A stretch of 64,000 nucleotides of DNA from Nissolia schottii (Eukaryota; Streptophyta; Magnoliopsida; Fabales; Fabaceae). The stretch is taken from assembly GCA_003254905.1 (NCBI GenBank), contig QANU01066119.1, forward strand, positions 709,142 to 773,141. Reading direction: 5' to 3'. This document shows positions 11,961-24,105 of the stretch, piece after piece. How positions within the stretch are numbered: the stretch's first letter is position 1; the number at the start of each line of letters is the position of its first letter. The notes beneath the pieces are model-generated. The model saw only the letters and a program-made list of their open reading frames with translations. It ran no database searches and was not told the origin of the DNA. The translations under genes were made by a program, and so were the position numbers.

Positions 11961-12470
11961 ATCTTAGGATACACACTCTCACAAAATGGTACCAAAAACA
12001 TTGTTCCAACGCAAGCGGTGTCACCGTTACAAAGGGTTGAAGGAGAAGGAGAACAAAGACGGGTCCAATGAGAAAAAGGGTGAGTGAGTGAGTTGAGTGG
12101 CGCAGTTTTCCACAGAGGACACCAACTCAGAGCGGAGTGTGGCACATTGTCTCATGTGCCGCATTTGTTGTGGACAGTGAGAATAGACAGCGACCCATGA
12201 TATACCCCTCCTCCCACAACCCCACATTGCCAACTTGGCCAGTGGGCCCCACCTTGATGAGTGGTCACCGTCGTATGCTGTGCCACGTGTACGGAGACTG
12301 TGCACCCTTGACCATGACAATGCAGGTATTGTACTACAACACTAGATCGTCCTATGACCTAGAAAAGATCTACGGCCACAAAGGAATTAAATCCACCCAA
12401 TTCAAGTGGGGCCCACCGCACAACGGTGATGGTCGATGATGGAGCCGCATCCCCCCCCCCATCTGTTTAC
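11961..12470. promoter_or_regulatory. Orphan promoter-like, GC-richer block
   Basis: Markedly richer in G+C than its flanks. It contains a G-box (CACGTG, 12284-12289), W-box cores (TTGACC at 12308-12313, and at 12472-12477 just past the end) and a C10 run at 12451-12460. Reading frames on both strands are short and have no recognisable motif. No transcription unit is visible on either side, so this is either a regulatory remnant or a non-coding transcript. Confidence 0.3.
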
Positions 12471-15400
12471 TTTGACCCAATCCAAGTGGGTTTGTTTATA
12501 CTGGACCCTCTATTAAGGTCCACTTATGGTCACTTTCTTTACCATTAGATTAAAAAATAATTTGTCATGGATTAAATTCTTTTTGAATCAATAAATTATG
12601 AGTAGTGTAACAATATCAAGAACTTATAAATGCATCCACTCTATAAAGAAAGACATGCACATGTTCATAGAATTTTTTTTATTTTATTATTGACATTTAA
12701 AAGATACTCAAAACTCAATAGTGGAGGTGAGAAAAAGAGGCAACAATAAAACTATTCTTTTGTAAGGGTTGCTGCTTGTAGTCAAGCTTTGGACGCTCAC
12801 AGTACAAATTTTGCAACCCAATTGCCATCTGTAGCAGTTTGGATGACCTTTTCTTCATTACGATGTTGTATTACTACCTTAGTTGTATGACCAAAAATTT
12901 TTCTTTCCATTCAAGTTGTAACTCTTTATGTACCTGATACAGAATCATGTAAAATATACTATGCCAGTGTCAAATTTACATACGAGTAATCTAATAATGG
13001 CTGGAAAAGTGTCCGGGAAAGAACCTGGGCAATGTTAATAATGAATTGACAGAACAAGGGGTGGTAACTAACAATGTTAAGAGTACCAATTTTATCTGGT
13101 TCTAGAGCCACCCAACAATCTTTCCATTTAGATATACCTTTTTGGCAACATTGTGGGGAAAGAAAAGTGAGAGAACATAAACAAATGAAAGCAACAGAGG
13201 CCCTCCTTTATAATTTCATTGTAGCCAAACTCAATGGCCTCATGGACTAACCTGCCATTGTTTTGCCTTTAGTCACCTCACTCATAATGGAAGCAGATTC
13301 TCATCGTAGAAAGGAAGTTAGGAAGAGAAAAATACTAACAGCCTCCAAGGCATCTTTTTTATATTTACATATGTGTGTGTGTGGAAGGTAATAAAAGTGT
13401 CACCTGCTTTTTATTTTTTGTTTTTTTAAATAAAAATTTAGATGGTTTGACATCAATTATCTCATTAAAGTTAAAATATATTTCTAAATTTTTTGAACAT
13501 TTACAAGAGTACAAATTATAAACCACCTAATAAAATGACTCTTACACTAACATTAAAAATCAAATTCAATTCCTTTTAAAATATAAGTTGTTCTTTATCA
13601 AATGTGTTATCATGTTTAGCGATTTTATTTTTGGTTTTTGCAATAAGTTCTACAGACGATTGCCTCTTGCTTGAAAAAAGTATAATGATAAACACCTTTT
13701 TATTAAGGAATTCAAATAAGCACTTTTGTCTGGAAGAAGCCTCCTCCTAGGAGTGAGGGATTCAGTTATTATTAAGAACAAAGATATGCTATAAAGAACT
13801 CAGACATTTTGGCAGCTTTCTTCTCCTCTTCAAAGTTATAGCATTTTCACATTTTGTCAGCCAATTTTAATTTATTTTATTAAAATTAAGAACAAAAATA
13901 AAAAGTGGGGTGGCACAACATAAAGCCTCGTTTAACAGCTATTTTCAGCCCATTAAAAGCCACAATCATATGCACTACCTTCGTGTATCTTCCATATGTA
14001 ACAAAAAGTAATGCAACCATATGGGACCCTTATAAGATTGCACTCTTCAAGCATGCATATATTTAGAGGCAATGAGCTTTTCAACAATATTAATTAGTTG
14101 TTAAATTTCTTTTGAAGCACTAAAGAATTTAATTACTCAAATTTACCAGATATCATTAAAAAAATGATCATATTATTTCAGCATTTTATTATTATCACAA
14201 TATAGAATGTGTACTTCTATACATCTCAACCATTTGAACTAGCTATTAATTACCACATCAATTTGTTTATAGAAGTATTTCATTGACTCTTTTCGAATAC
14301 AGAAATTACATTAATTTGTTCACCTTTTAATTACTGTTGAAGCAGGGTTGATTTGGTCTCTGTTAATATTTTTCTGGTAGTTCTTATTTTTTACATATAT
14401 GTCATTTTTGTCGTTTGTTGGGTTTAGTGCATTAATTTGTTGATAACTAAGTGTTCTTTTCTCTCCTAAAAAAACATGAGTTCTATCCATTTTAAGGGTT
14501 TTCCTAATGGGAGTTTTTAATGAGGTTTATTTCCCTGCATGCCATGCATTGTATAGTCATAGTGGCGTAGGCAGGGGTATGGTAGATTTTATGTGGGGTA
14601 CACCGTTGGTCTTTGTTTGGGTGTGTTATTGGTTTCTTGATTTGGTTCTGTTGTATTCTTGTTTGGGTGTTCTATTGAATACATTTTTTATCCAATTTGG
14701 AGCTTTTAATGCATTATGATCGATTACTTATCCATAAAAAAGGGTAGTGTTCGGTTCCCATTTTGAGACAAAACATTGATGACAGAAATATGTTTAGAGA
14801 AATAGACGAGGACAAAAAAGCTAACATTGTCCTTATTTTGGAACAAATTTTAAACTAATTTATGTAACTTACAAAAGAAGAAACAGATGATAGACATGAC
14901 TTGATTATAATTTTTAAGCTAATTTATATATTTACAAAAAGGAGAGACACATAAAATATAAATTTACTGTCTCATTTCTTTCTATTTCAATATAGGAACC
15001 AAACACAACCTAGAAGAAGATGAATATACAGGAAATGGCATTCCATTATTATGGAAGCAAAATCTAGAGGTATAGTTATATAAGCTAAAGGAATTGTGTG
15101 TTATGTTGACAAGGGTATGTGTTGGATAGAGTCGCAGGGAAGCTCAAAATGTGAAAGATCCAAACTAATAGGTTAGGTGAGAAATCATAAAAATGGGTTG
15201 AGTATCACACATTGACTCAAAATTTTAAGGTATTGAATCTATGTTTTTAAAAATATACTTTTTACTTAGTTATTTTTATATTTATGCGAAACTTTATACT
15301 CTCACTTAATATCATAATATATTGAAGTAAAAGGTATTGAAGTAATTTTGGATAAGTTGAAATTTAGTTTCCATGAGGCAAGAACCTCATCCTCCACCCC

Positions 15401-15502
15401 ACATTGTTTAGCAAATCGGCATCTATCCTCGTCCCTACAGTCATGGGATCAAATGGTCCATGTGCCCACCCCGTCGCTAGTAATCTCCACAAATATTAGT
15501 CT
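12471..15502. other. Intergenic
   Basis: Both strands were checked for coding similarity, tRNA boxes and familiar microRNAs. Nothing is recognised. The stretch 12730-13350 is less AT-rich and could be transcribed, but shows no long frame. Confidence 0.4.
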
Positions 15503-15680
15503 TCACGTGTAACACCTCTTGCAAGAATGGGGGCGTCTAACACGAGACCCTAATAACATTTCGTGTGAGATGTTTTAGGGGAGGTGTCTTGTGCAAGACA
15601 CACAACGACTCAGCTTAGCATTTTTTTGCGATTGGGTGCGGTTTCGCAGGCCTAGCCCGTCTGTTTGGCCACTCCTTCAC

Positions 15681-15690
15681 CTATATATAG
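15681..15690 (+). promoter_or_regulatory. TATA box of the solo LTR
   Basis: CTATATATAG, 170 bases into the LTR, is followed by a CT-rich, start-like stretch (CCTTTCTCCCCC, then TTCAGACTTCTTC). It defines U3/R and the plus orientation. Confidence 0.65.
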
Positions 15691-16625
15691 ACCCTTTCTC
15701 CCCCATTCTAACTCGCTCAGACTTCAGACTTCTTCTTCCCTATTAGAAGAGTTCTGCTCACTTCTTTCCCCCTCAATAGGTAGTCGCTCTTCCTTTAGAA
15801 TGGCTTAAGGTAGTAGGCCCTGGCGCTGCCGCCGTGTTGGTGGTGGCCCACGGTGGTCTACAGGACGCCGTCGCGATGCCAGAATAGATACCGTGAAGCC
15901 TACCAGTTAAAAGTTTTGTTGTGCGGATTTCGATAAGTGGTTTTGATTGGCTTTTCACGTGCCAACGTCACGCCGTTAGGAGCTCCCAGTGCCAGCGTTC
16001 CTCCTCTCCACGACTTTCCATGTGAATGGCGGTCCTAGTACGTCAGTGGTCCCACTTCGATGGTCCACCAATGGAGTTAGTTGTGTCATTGTGTGCTAGG
16101 GTTTATTAAATGCCTCAGTTAGCTATAATGTGTTAGTCAAATATATGCATGATCAGTAATTGCAATGTGTGCCAAGTTATCCCATGATATGCCATGTTAC
16201 AGAATGTTATATTATATGTTTATGCCATGCTATGTTAGGACAGAGACCTAAGCCCTAGGTACCTTATCCTTAGAGATATTAGGCTAGGATTATAGATAAG
16301 ACTTAATAATAAAGACTTCGATTTAGGCATGGACCTTAACAAGGGGTAGGTTCTGGCTAAGGTAAGACTTGGTACTTAAGATGTCCATTGTGAGGCACCT
16401 CTCTTACCTAGGAATCATGTCATAAGTATGGGACCCTAGTCCTTAAGTCGGACTAATAAACAAAGACTAGTTAATTACCACACACTTATCATAACCAGTA
16501 GTCTTAGGCCTTAATAACTTAGGTAATTAAGACACTCCCTTTAAAAGACTTCACAGACAGTAGATACCAGAGCAGATAACCTAGAACAGTACGAGGTCCT
16601 ACGATCTCGTAAACCAGACCCACCG

Positions 16626-16745
16626 GTTACAGCACACGTGCCCTACTAGTTTTATTAGCCTAGGCTCCACAATTACGGCATGCATGCCCTGCCAGTTTTA
16701 TGAGCCCAGGCTCCACAGTTACAGTACACGTGCCTTATCAGATCC
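16626..16745 (+). repeat. 46-bp tandem repeat inside the solo LTR
   Basis: Two full units (16626-16671 and 16672-16717) and a partial third. Each begins GTTAC or ATTAC followed by a CACGTG-like or GCATGC core and ends GGCTCCACA. Confidence 0.8.
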
Positions 16746-17026
16746 CCGAGCGCCATGCTCCTCATATTAGGGTATGCGTACCCTTACAGGTATCCGGGTT
16801 GTGTGCGTATCGGAACCACCCGAAATTACTCCTAGTGAAGTAAGGTCGAGTTGCGGCTCCCTTGAATCATGCTCCTCTGCGAAGGACGTAGGCATACATA
16901 CAATTTCAGTTATCAGTTCAGTTTATCCAGTAGTTATCCAGTTAATCCGTTTATTTCAGTATACGCAGTTTATTCAGTATATGTGCAGTTACGTAATGTA
17001 TTTGTTATTGTACTTATTTCTTCAGT

Positions 17027-17029
<3 letters not shown>

Positions 17030-17058
<29 letters not shown>

Positions 17059-17074
17059 CATGCATGCATGCATG
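17030..17074. repeat. (TATG)n(CATG)n microsatellite
   Basis: TATG units change into GCAT units within the solo LTR. Confidence 0.9.
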
Positions 17075-17522
17075 TGTCTTGACCTTGTCTGCAGTACTTG
17101 CTATGTGTGTGGTACCGAAGTACCTACAACTGAGTTGACAACTCACCCATTTGTCAAACCATTTTAGATTCGATTGAGGCTAGTGAGGACAGTCCCCTCA
17201 TGCAGTAGAACGAGGACTTGAACTTTCTGTGGCAAGCTTCGCTCAAGTGGAGACCTACCGAGTAGTGCAGTATGCTCTAGACACACTAGGGCAAGATCCA
17301 TTTAGTTTTATTAGTTTGTTATACCAGACATTAACATCTTTTGTAAAATTATTATTAATCCAGTTCAGGATATTGTAATCAGTTTTCGGTTAGTTATTAA
17401 TGAACCAGTTAGTATTTATTTAGTAATTATTGCATTTGTTACATGTTAGTATGTCACGTCAGTGCTTTGGTAGGGCAGTAGCCTTACGTGCGGTTACGTC
17501 CTAAGTTGGGCGTGACATCACA

Positions 17523-19740
17523 AGTTTTTTTGGTCATCCTAGATCAATATGATGAGGACTAAAATAGAAATAAAACAATTTAAATGTGTGACTAGTTAAT
17601 GACATGTAAATGGTCAAGTATTTTAGTTACTCTGAGCATTATATGAACCTAATTCTGTCCGAAAAGTAAAATCATAGAAGGGGAATTATTCAAACTATAA
17701 TAAAGGTCTATATACCCAATCAATATAAAATTTAACACACCTGTGTCCCGTCCACTACTAGACATGATTTGAAACATGAAATTTGAAAGACAAAATATTT
17801 ACCGTAGGCATGTAGGCATAATATCAAAAGTGAGGGACTTAATATGATGGTATCTTAAAATTGAGTGAAACTCCATCCTAAAAGTTAATATCATAGAAAA
17901 AGTTGTCCAAACACTTATAAATACTATTTTGTAACAGCGGTTATGTTTCTTTATTTTCATTGGTACTTAAGAGAGATAATTCTGTAAACTTTTGGATTAA
18001 AATATTATGCTCCAAAACACTATACTCAAGCAAAAATACAAAACAAGGGTAAAAAAGCAAAATTCCATGTGAGCTAGCATCCAAGGCAAATAGCATAGGG
18101 AAAAAGTAATGAAAAAGAAAAGCCAAAAGTTTTGTCTGAGGTGGAAATGGTGGGGAAAAGAGAGATGAGGTACATGGGTGTGCGTGTGTCAAAAAAAAAA
18201 GTTGTTTATTTTTTATTTATTTATTTTTTTCATCAGACAATCTTTTACCTCTCCATCTTTTCTTTCACAACTTTTTTTAGATGCTTGCCTACCATATCTC
18301 ATCCAACTCTCTTTTAAAAGTTTCCTTCAATATTTTGTTTCTACTCTCTCTTTTTATTTTTACTTTTTTTCTTAGTCAGCTTAGAAACAACGCATTCTTC
18401 TCATCCCACACATTTTCTTTTATCCAAAACACACACACATAAATTAAAATAAAAGAAATTAAAAAACTAAGCAAGCACTCATATGATTGTCAAATGTCAC
18501 ATATATGGTAGGCCCCTCCAATATAACAAAAACTCTCTCTAATTGGTCTCACCCTCTCTTCATGCACAAGTCTCTGTCTCTCTCTCTAATGGGCTGTGGC
18601 TCCACATTGCTTTGCATGAGAAGAGAAATTGGCTAGCCTCCAATTTAGGAATTAGTTTCTTTTTATCTCATCTTCTCGATCTTCTTCCTATTATCACATC
18701 TTTTTTCTTTCTCTCTTTCTTTTTTTTTCTCCTTGTGTTATATGTAGAAAATCAAATATAGGTCAACCCACCAATCAACTCGATTGTCTTTTTCAGTCAC
18801 CATTTTTTCTTGAAAATGTATTTCCTTCTCATTTATCAAGATTGGGTTTGCTTTTATATGGTTCGAAGCCAGTTTCCTTATGTTTCTTGGTCAATGGCCT
18901 CATAATTAATGAAATATTGTCTGCCGCCTTTTCTGTTTATAGAGAGGATAAAAATAAATATTGTCCACATTTTCTTTACGGGGATTATATTTTTTATTAA
19001 CGAAGTTACATTTTTTAATTATATTATGACAAATTAATCTTCAATTATTAATATATATATATATATATATATATTGTGATACAAAATTATTCATTTATTT
19101 CTTCCCAACCATTTAATTTTTTTAAAGAGATGGTTCTTGATATAGAATTAGAGCATCTATGCTAAGTTCAATCTTTGCTATACCCTAATTCTTCTAATTA
19201 AATTTCTACATTGTGTAGCCAATAATTAAACTCTTGATAGATTATAGATGTTTTGATATCGTGCCAAAAATTATCTTTTTTAAAATTTAAATAGAAGAAA
19301 TTAAATGATTTTATATATGATTTCATATCTTAGCAATTAAGTCAATTATTTATTAAATTAAATATTTTGAGGTGATGGCATCGAGATATTTAACTAGTAT
19401 AGTTAGGCTGGCGAAAGTGCATGAATTGTTGGTTTAGATCAAACCTAAGAATTTCTTTTTAGTTCCATTTCTCGATACAAAGAAAAACCGTGTACACATG
19501 CACTAGATACCAGCAAGACAACACATTGCACCTCAGAATGTCCCAATACATTGATATTTTCTAAGTGAATTATTTTAAGAGAACGTATATATTTAACAAA
19601 GAAGAAGAAACAACTATGCCAAAAGATAGAAGAAATATTTTGTTTGTTTAAATATGTTTCGGATGCATGCATGATAAATTTTTAAGATTTGGTTTTGGTT
19701 CTTAAATTTATTTTATGGTCCAAAAATATCACAAATTACA
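17523..19740. other. Intergenic
   Basis: No gene is recognised. The region contains pyrimidine-rich tracts (18200-18760) and a (TA)n run at about 19049-19075. Reading frames here are T-rich, low complexity and not convincing. Confidence 0.4.
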
Positions 19741-19749
19741 TTGTTTTAA

Positions 19750-20782
19750 GGGTTAATTAAGTTTTTAGTCCCTGTAATATGAAAAAATTTGGTTTTAGTC
19801 CCTCATGACAAGTTTTAATCCCTGTAAAATATGAAATTTTGATTTTGGTCCCTGTGGACGATGGGTGATAGACGGTGATGACGTATCAGTTAATGTCGTT
19901 GACGTGGCGTTACACGTGACGGAACCCATTTTCCTTAGGTCCAAACTAAACCGGTCTGACCCTACCCGGTTCGAAAAGAAAAACAAAGAAAAATAAAAAT
20001 CTCAAAACCTAATCAGATCACCTTCTTCCACCATCCTCTTGGCCTCCATGTACCCCAGCACCTCGCCGACGTGGTCTCAAAGCGGTGCATCGTCATCCTT
20101 GCCGGCTCCAGGTCATACTCGCACAGATCTAGACTCATCCCAATTCCATCAATAACCGCTTTTCCACTCGTGTGGAGGTAGAAATGGTCCACGCCGATCT
20201 TGAGATTCAGAGGCGACTTGTCCACAAAGGCCCTGGAGGCCGCTTTGGGGAGATTCTTGGCGAGGTGAAACCCCAGCCTCCCCTGCTCGTCTTCCTTCTG
20301 GTTACAGCAAAGATAGGAGTCGTCTTTGGAGCCGTGGTGGGTCCTCACGAGGCACTTGAGCTTGAATATCACTTTATGTTTGAGGGATGCTTTGTTGGTG
20401 CGAGGGATCTTCCTCCGCATTGGCGGCGCGGCGGAGCCGGTGGAAGGAACTGGTTAGAGTGCAGGATCTGGGGGTTAGAGCTCGATGTGGAAGAAGGGGG
20501 TCTGATTAGGTTTTGAAATTTGGGGATTTTTATTTTTTTTCTTTTCGAACCGGGTCGGGTTAGACCGGTTCGGTTTGGACCCAAGGAAAACGGGTTCCGC
20601 CACGTGGTGGGTCCACGTGTGACGCCACGTCAGCGACGGTAACTGACACGTCATCACCGTCCATCACCCACCGTCCACAGGGACCAAAATTAAATTTTCA
20701 TATTTTATAGGGACTAAAATTTGTCATGAGGGACTAAAACCAAATTTTTTCATATTATAGGGACTAAAAACTTAATTAACCC
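19750..20782. mobile_element. Pack-MULE (Mutator-like) carrying a gene fragment
   Basis: About 240-base terminal inverted repeats start GGGTTAATTAAGTTTTTAG at the left. They recur on the opposite strand at the right with high identity through the CCGGTTCGAAAAG region (near 19970 and 20545). The direct repeat TTGTTTTAA flanks the element (19741-19749 and 20783-20791), which is a 9-bp Mutator target duplication. The 500-base interior has no transposase. It contains a piece of a host 3-ketoacyl-CoA synthase gene on the minus strand. The borders, duplication and capture define a Pack-MULE. The high arm identity suggests fairly recent activity. Confidence 0.9.
20013..20420 (-). pseudogene. Captured 3-ketoacyl-CoA synthase fragment
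   Basis: The 135-residue minus-strand frame lies wholly between the Pack-MULE arms. The parent family (KCS, FAE1-type) is an ER condensing enzyme that elongates very-long-chain fatty acids. Residues ~24-62 (LVRTHHGSKDDSYLC... then GFHLAKNLPKAA) match the KCS middle region. Residues ~76-117 (HFYLHTSGKAVIDGIG, then YDLEPARMTMHRF) match the C-terminal catalytic region, with the histidine-bearing 'HxxxHxxGKAVID' motif. The stretch normally between them is missing, so the copy has an internal deletion. After HRF the family's GNTS motif, which carries the active-site asparagine, reads ETTS, and the rest degenerates. It is not a working enzyme. It could be transcribed as antisense or chimeric RNA. 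Confidence 0.85.
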
Positions 20783-20791
20783 TTGTTTTAA

Positions 20792-22094
20792 TTCCTACTA
20801 TTAATGACATTCTAACTGATGACATAATTAACATGTTATTTCAGTATCACAGGAACAAAATAAATTCATTTGGTTATAATCCGTTAGTTGACTCAAATTT
20901 GTCCTTAGATCATGATTCATCCACTACCCAAAACCAGGTGAAATAGTTAGTTATGAGTCAAATTTGGACCGGATTATGTGGTTGGGTGAGTTTATTTTAT
21001 TAGTTTATGAGATCACACTTGCAGCCAAAGTTTTGTGCATGTTTTAGAGGTATTAATTGATGACAACTAGTGTGCACTGGTTCCATTCCTTTCGGTTACT
21101 ACATGATAGAGGGATGACTTTTCTTTCTTGTTTAGAATTATATCCACAAACCATAAAACTTTGACATTGCCCTTTGTGAGATTGACCCAAATATTGTAAC
21201 GTCTTTTGGTGGATATTTAAGGGGTGTGGACCTTTATAATATGTGTCTCATAAATAATAAGGTTGACATGCCTGAATATCAATTATTTTCAGTTGCATTA
21301 TGTGATAATATTAATTAAATGAGTTTTTTAGGTCAAATATGGTAAGGTAGTTGGACATTAAACATCGCATCGCAGTGAATTTAGGGTTGGGGACGTGTAG
21401 AAAAATTATGGTCCAAAAACTTTATAGAAAGGCTTTTTTAATTATTGGTTATTTTTAGTATTGTGATGGACCTAAGTGTCGTGCCAATTGTAGGCATTAT
21501 CATAACCACCAAAATAATTAGCAAGAGGTAGGGTCAATGTTAACAATTAGGAACGATTTGTCAAAATGTAACCCTCAATTAATATTATGCATACATTTTA
21601 GTTGAACAGTCTGATTTCTAGTTGCACAATCTAAGATCTACATGGTTGGACATATGGAGCGTGAAGTTTGTAGGACTGGACATCTATGCGGGCCCATTAA
21701 AGATTTTAGAATAAAATCTGACACCATATTAAGAAATAAGTAATCTAACACAATGTCAAAAGTTAGCTTAAGGGGTGAGAGTTGCATTGATATTATAAAA
21801 GTTTTATAGGCTTTATTTTTAAATAATATGAGACTCTAACAAAAAGTCAACCAACTTTGTTGATATGTTAACACATTTAAATGACAATATCAAATTTTTT
21901 TACACTAACAATGAATAGAAATGAAACTCATTTTCTCGGTAGATGACCCTTAAATATGTATGGTATACCTGGTAAGCTAAAACAAAAATTGGAGATTTGT
22001 ATGACCACAATTTACTCCTCTATTAATTTATTACGATTAACCATTCATCTCACTTGAGTGGTCCCCTAATTATATATATTCCACCATCCCTTAA
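20792..22094. other. Intergenic
   Basis: No gene, RNA gene or clear repeat structure is seen. Confidence 0.4.
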
Positions 22095-22270
22095 TTAGCG
22101 AAAGTTCTACCAGTGGCCACGCCAAATTGCCGCTAAAGGTAAAGGGTTTATCAACGCAAGAATACGGAGCCATTTAGGGAACCGTTGTTTACCGATTTAG
22201 CAGCGGTTTGAAATTACTGCTAAACACACACGAAAAAAATCCGCCAATATATGTAATTTTCCTTGTAGTG
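22095..22270 (-). mobile_element. CACTA (En/Spm) terminus
   Basis: On the minus strand the sequence starts at 22270 with CACTACAAGGAAAAT, the standard CACTA terminal repeat. It continues with subterminal units such as GCGGCAATTTGG and AGCGGTTTGAAA-like repeats in both orientations. The other terminus and a transposase are not found nearby, so this is a truncated end or part of a small deletion derivative. Confidence 0.75.
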
Positions 22271-23458
22271 AGATCTTTCATCATTCTATTGGTTTATAAA
22301 CACGATTGGTCTCTCCTTTTTGTTATTAACTTAAGATTTAATTCATTTGGAGTGACAGTTTATGATAAATTAATTCTATGCAATTTTTTCATTAACATAC
22401 AACAATAACATAGCCTAAGACACGATGAAGTAAAAATATAACTTGATATCTCTCAAGATGGTTCAATAATAACTTTATTTTGAAACCAAGAGAATGTTCA
22501 ATTTACTCAAAAGCTCCTATGAGTTTTAGTTCTTGTTTCACCACTAAAGCCCACAAACCTTATTCCACACCAAAAAAAAAATGTTTTTTAAGATTTTGAA
22601 TTGTATATGCATCTCTAGGAGGAGTTTCTTACCAAATTGACCCAAATGGGTATTTGTTTTATTTTATTGGTGGATGTTTTGTGGGTGTGCACTTTGGTTA
22701 GTATATTGTTGACCTGGACATGGATCATATGGTTCAGACTACCTGAGGTCCAACTATATTTTTGACAACAATGTTGTTGCTTGATTGATGGATGGAGTCG
22801 ATTGGGCCTTACAGCCATTTTAGTATTTGATTTTCATTTGTTTACTCCCCAATACGTCCACAATTTTGTTTAACTAAAAACCAAAACTAACTCTTGTAGC
22901 ATCTTAATAAAGTTAACTGCCTCATTTGTCATTAGTTGAGGAAAAAGGTTTTTTTTTTATAAAAAAAACACTTTATTACGATAATCAATTAAAGATAATA
23001 AATTTAAATTTTAATGATTAAAAAATATTATTATTGATAATTAATTTTGATAAACTTTCTGCATAAGGAAACGTAATGCATTCTTCAAACTGCAACACTG
23101 ATGATGTTTTTTCGATATGAAAGATGTTTAGACATCGATAGTTTTTGAGTAAGTAGCAGAGCTACATATCTTCAATTAGTTCAAAACGAAGGGTCACATC
23201 TTTTAATGTTAAATCTAATGTATTGTATTCAATTTGTAAGTGACGTTTGACTGCTTTATGAATGAAATTCTTATTTTCTCGTTAAAAAATTTAAATTTTA
23301 TTCAAAACTACTTTCTTTTTTAACAGAACTTTCTCTTGCAAATTATATAACATAATGGAGGTGAGATATCAAATGGATCTGCAACACATTTTTACATGTA
23401 AATCTCCAAAATATTCTTCTTCTTTTTTACTTTTTCTTTTATTTTGTACCATTCAAAT
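22271..23458. other. Intergenic
   Basis: No gene or clear repeat is recognised. Confidence 0.4.
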
Positions 23459-23489
23459 TAATCGTTTTAGAAATTAAATAGTCAAATAG

Positions 23490-23835
23490 GTCAATGTCAA
23501 ATCAAATTGCATGTCACCTTAGTCTCTCATAATTAAATAGATTAAAATGGTAAATATAAGATAAATTGGTCTCTAATTTTTTAATTAAAGATAAACTTAA
23601 ATTTTCATAAATCTTAAGGAACCACATTATCTTATTTTTATTTTTATTGGAGACCAATTTAATCTGTTAATTAATAGAGGGACTAATATATTCTACATTT
23701 TTTATTAGGTTGCCTGCCCGGTATCCAAGGCTTAGCCTTGACTAATCTGGGTCGATCCGGATGGCGCACCTGGCTATGGCGGAATATATTCTACATTTTG
23801 ATTTGACAGAAACCTAATAACCCATTTCATTTTCA
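23490..23835. mobile_element. Inverted-repeat MITE interrupted by a SINE
   Basis: The left arm at about 23497-23575 (TGTCAAATCAAATTGC, TTAGTCTCTC, AGATAAATTGGTCTC) is repeated inverted on the right at 23640-23700. The inverted repeat then resumes after 23783 with TTTTGATTTGACAG. The right arm is thus split by an 81-base insertion flanked by a direct repeat. Outer borders are approximate. Confidence 0.6.
23702..23782 (-). mobile_element. 5'-truncated SINE with 17-bp target duplication
   Basis: A GC-rich 81-base insert is flanked by AATATATTCTACATTTT on both sides (23685-23701 and 23783-23799). On the minus strand it ends GGATACCGGGCAGGCAACC, which resembles the 3' end of legume-type SINEs (from memory), and runs into a short A-rich tail. 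A long perfect target duplication with a short tail is the mark of LINE-driven retroposition. Confidence 0.75.
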
Positions 23836-23907
23836 AAGGGATCAATTTTGTCAAAGCGAAATTAAGAAATATAATATAAAATCCTATTCTATTTTTATAT
23901 ATGCTTA

Positions 23908-23931
23908 AATAAATAAATAAATAAATAAATA
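23908..23931. repeat. (AAAT)n microsatellite
   Basis: A run of AAAT units between two MITEs. Confidence 0.85.
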
Positions 23932-23937
23932 GAGTAA

Positions 23938-24105
23938 TGTTTCGGAGACCTAACTAATCAATCTACAAAGAAACGTACCCACTCTTATGAATGACACTTA
24001 GTACTTTTAGAAGAAAAAAATAAGAAAAAACATGACAAGTATCATTCATAAAAGTGAGTAGATTAACTCATACGCTAATAAATTAGGTCTTCCAAACAAT
24101 TTTTT
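23938..24105. mobile_element. Small inverted-repeat MITE
   Basis: The left arm (GAGACCTAACTAATCAATCT...CACTCTTATGAATGA) is repeated inverted at the right (TCATTCATAAAAGTGAGTAGATT...AATTAGGTCTTCC). About 170 bases, no coding content. Confidence 0.7.

Larger units (their letters stand above)
15508..17517 (+). mobile_element. Solo LTR, Ty3/gypsy (chromovirus-like)
   Basis: A 2010-base LTR begins TGTAACACC and ends GGGCGTGACA. It is flanked by TCACG (15503-15507) and TCACA (17518-17522), a 5-bp target duplication with one mismatch. No PBS, internal domain or second LTR is adjacent, so it is a solo LTR left by LTR-LTR recombination. The TGTAACACC start and ~2-kb length are typical of Tekay/Del-type chromoviruses, but the lineage is an inference. 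Internal features are listed separately. Confidence 0.85.

Noticed and set aside
16600..16760. CRISPR-like spaced repeats
   Set aside because: Adjacent 46-bp tandem units with no unique spacers, inside a plant LTR.
18132..18761. Several short frames and a possible microRNA precursor
   Set aside because: T-rich low-complexity frames; none of the familiar plant microRNA sequences was recognised and no convincing hairpin was seen.
20172..20516. 114-residue plus-strand frame in the Pack-MULE
   Set aside because: Antisense shadow of the KCS fragment, which matches a known family on the minus strand.
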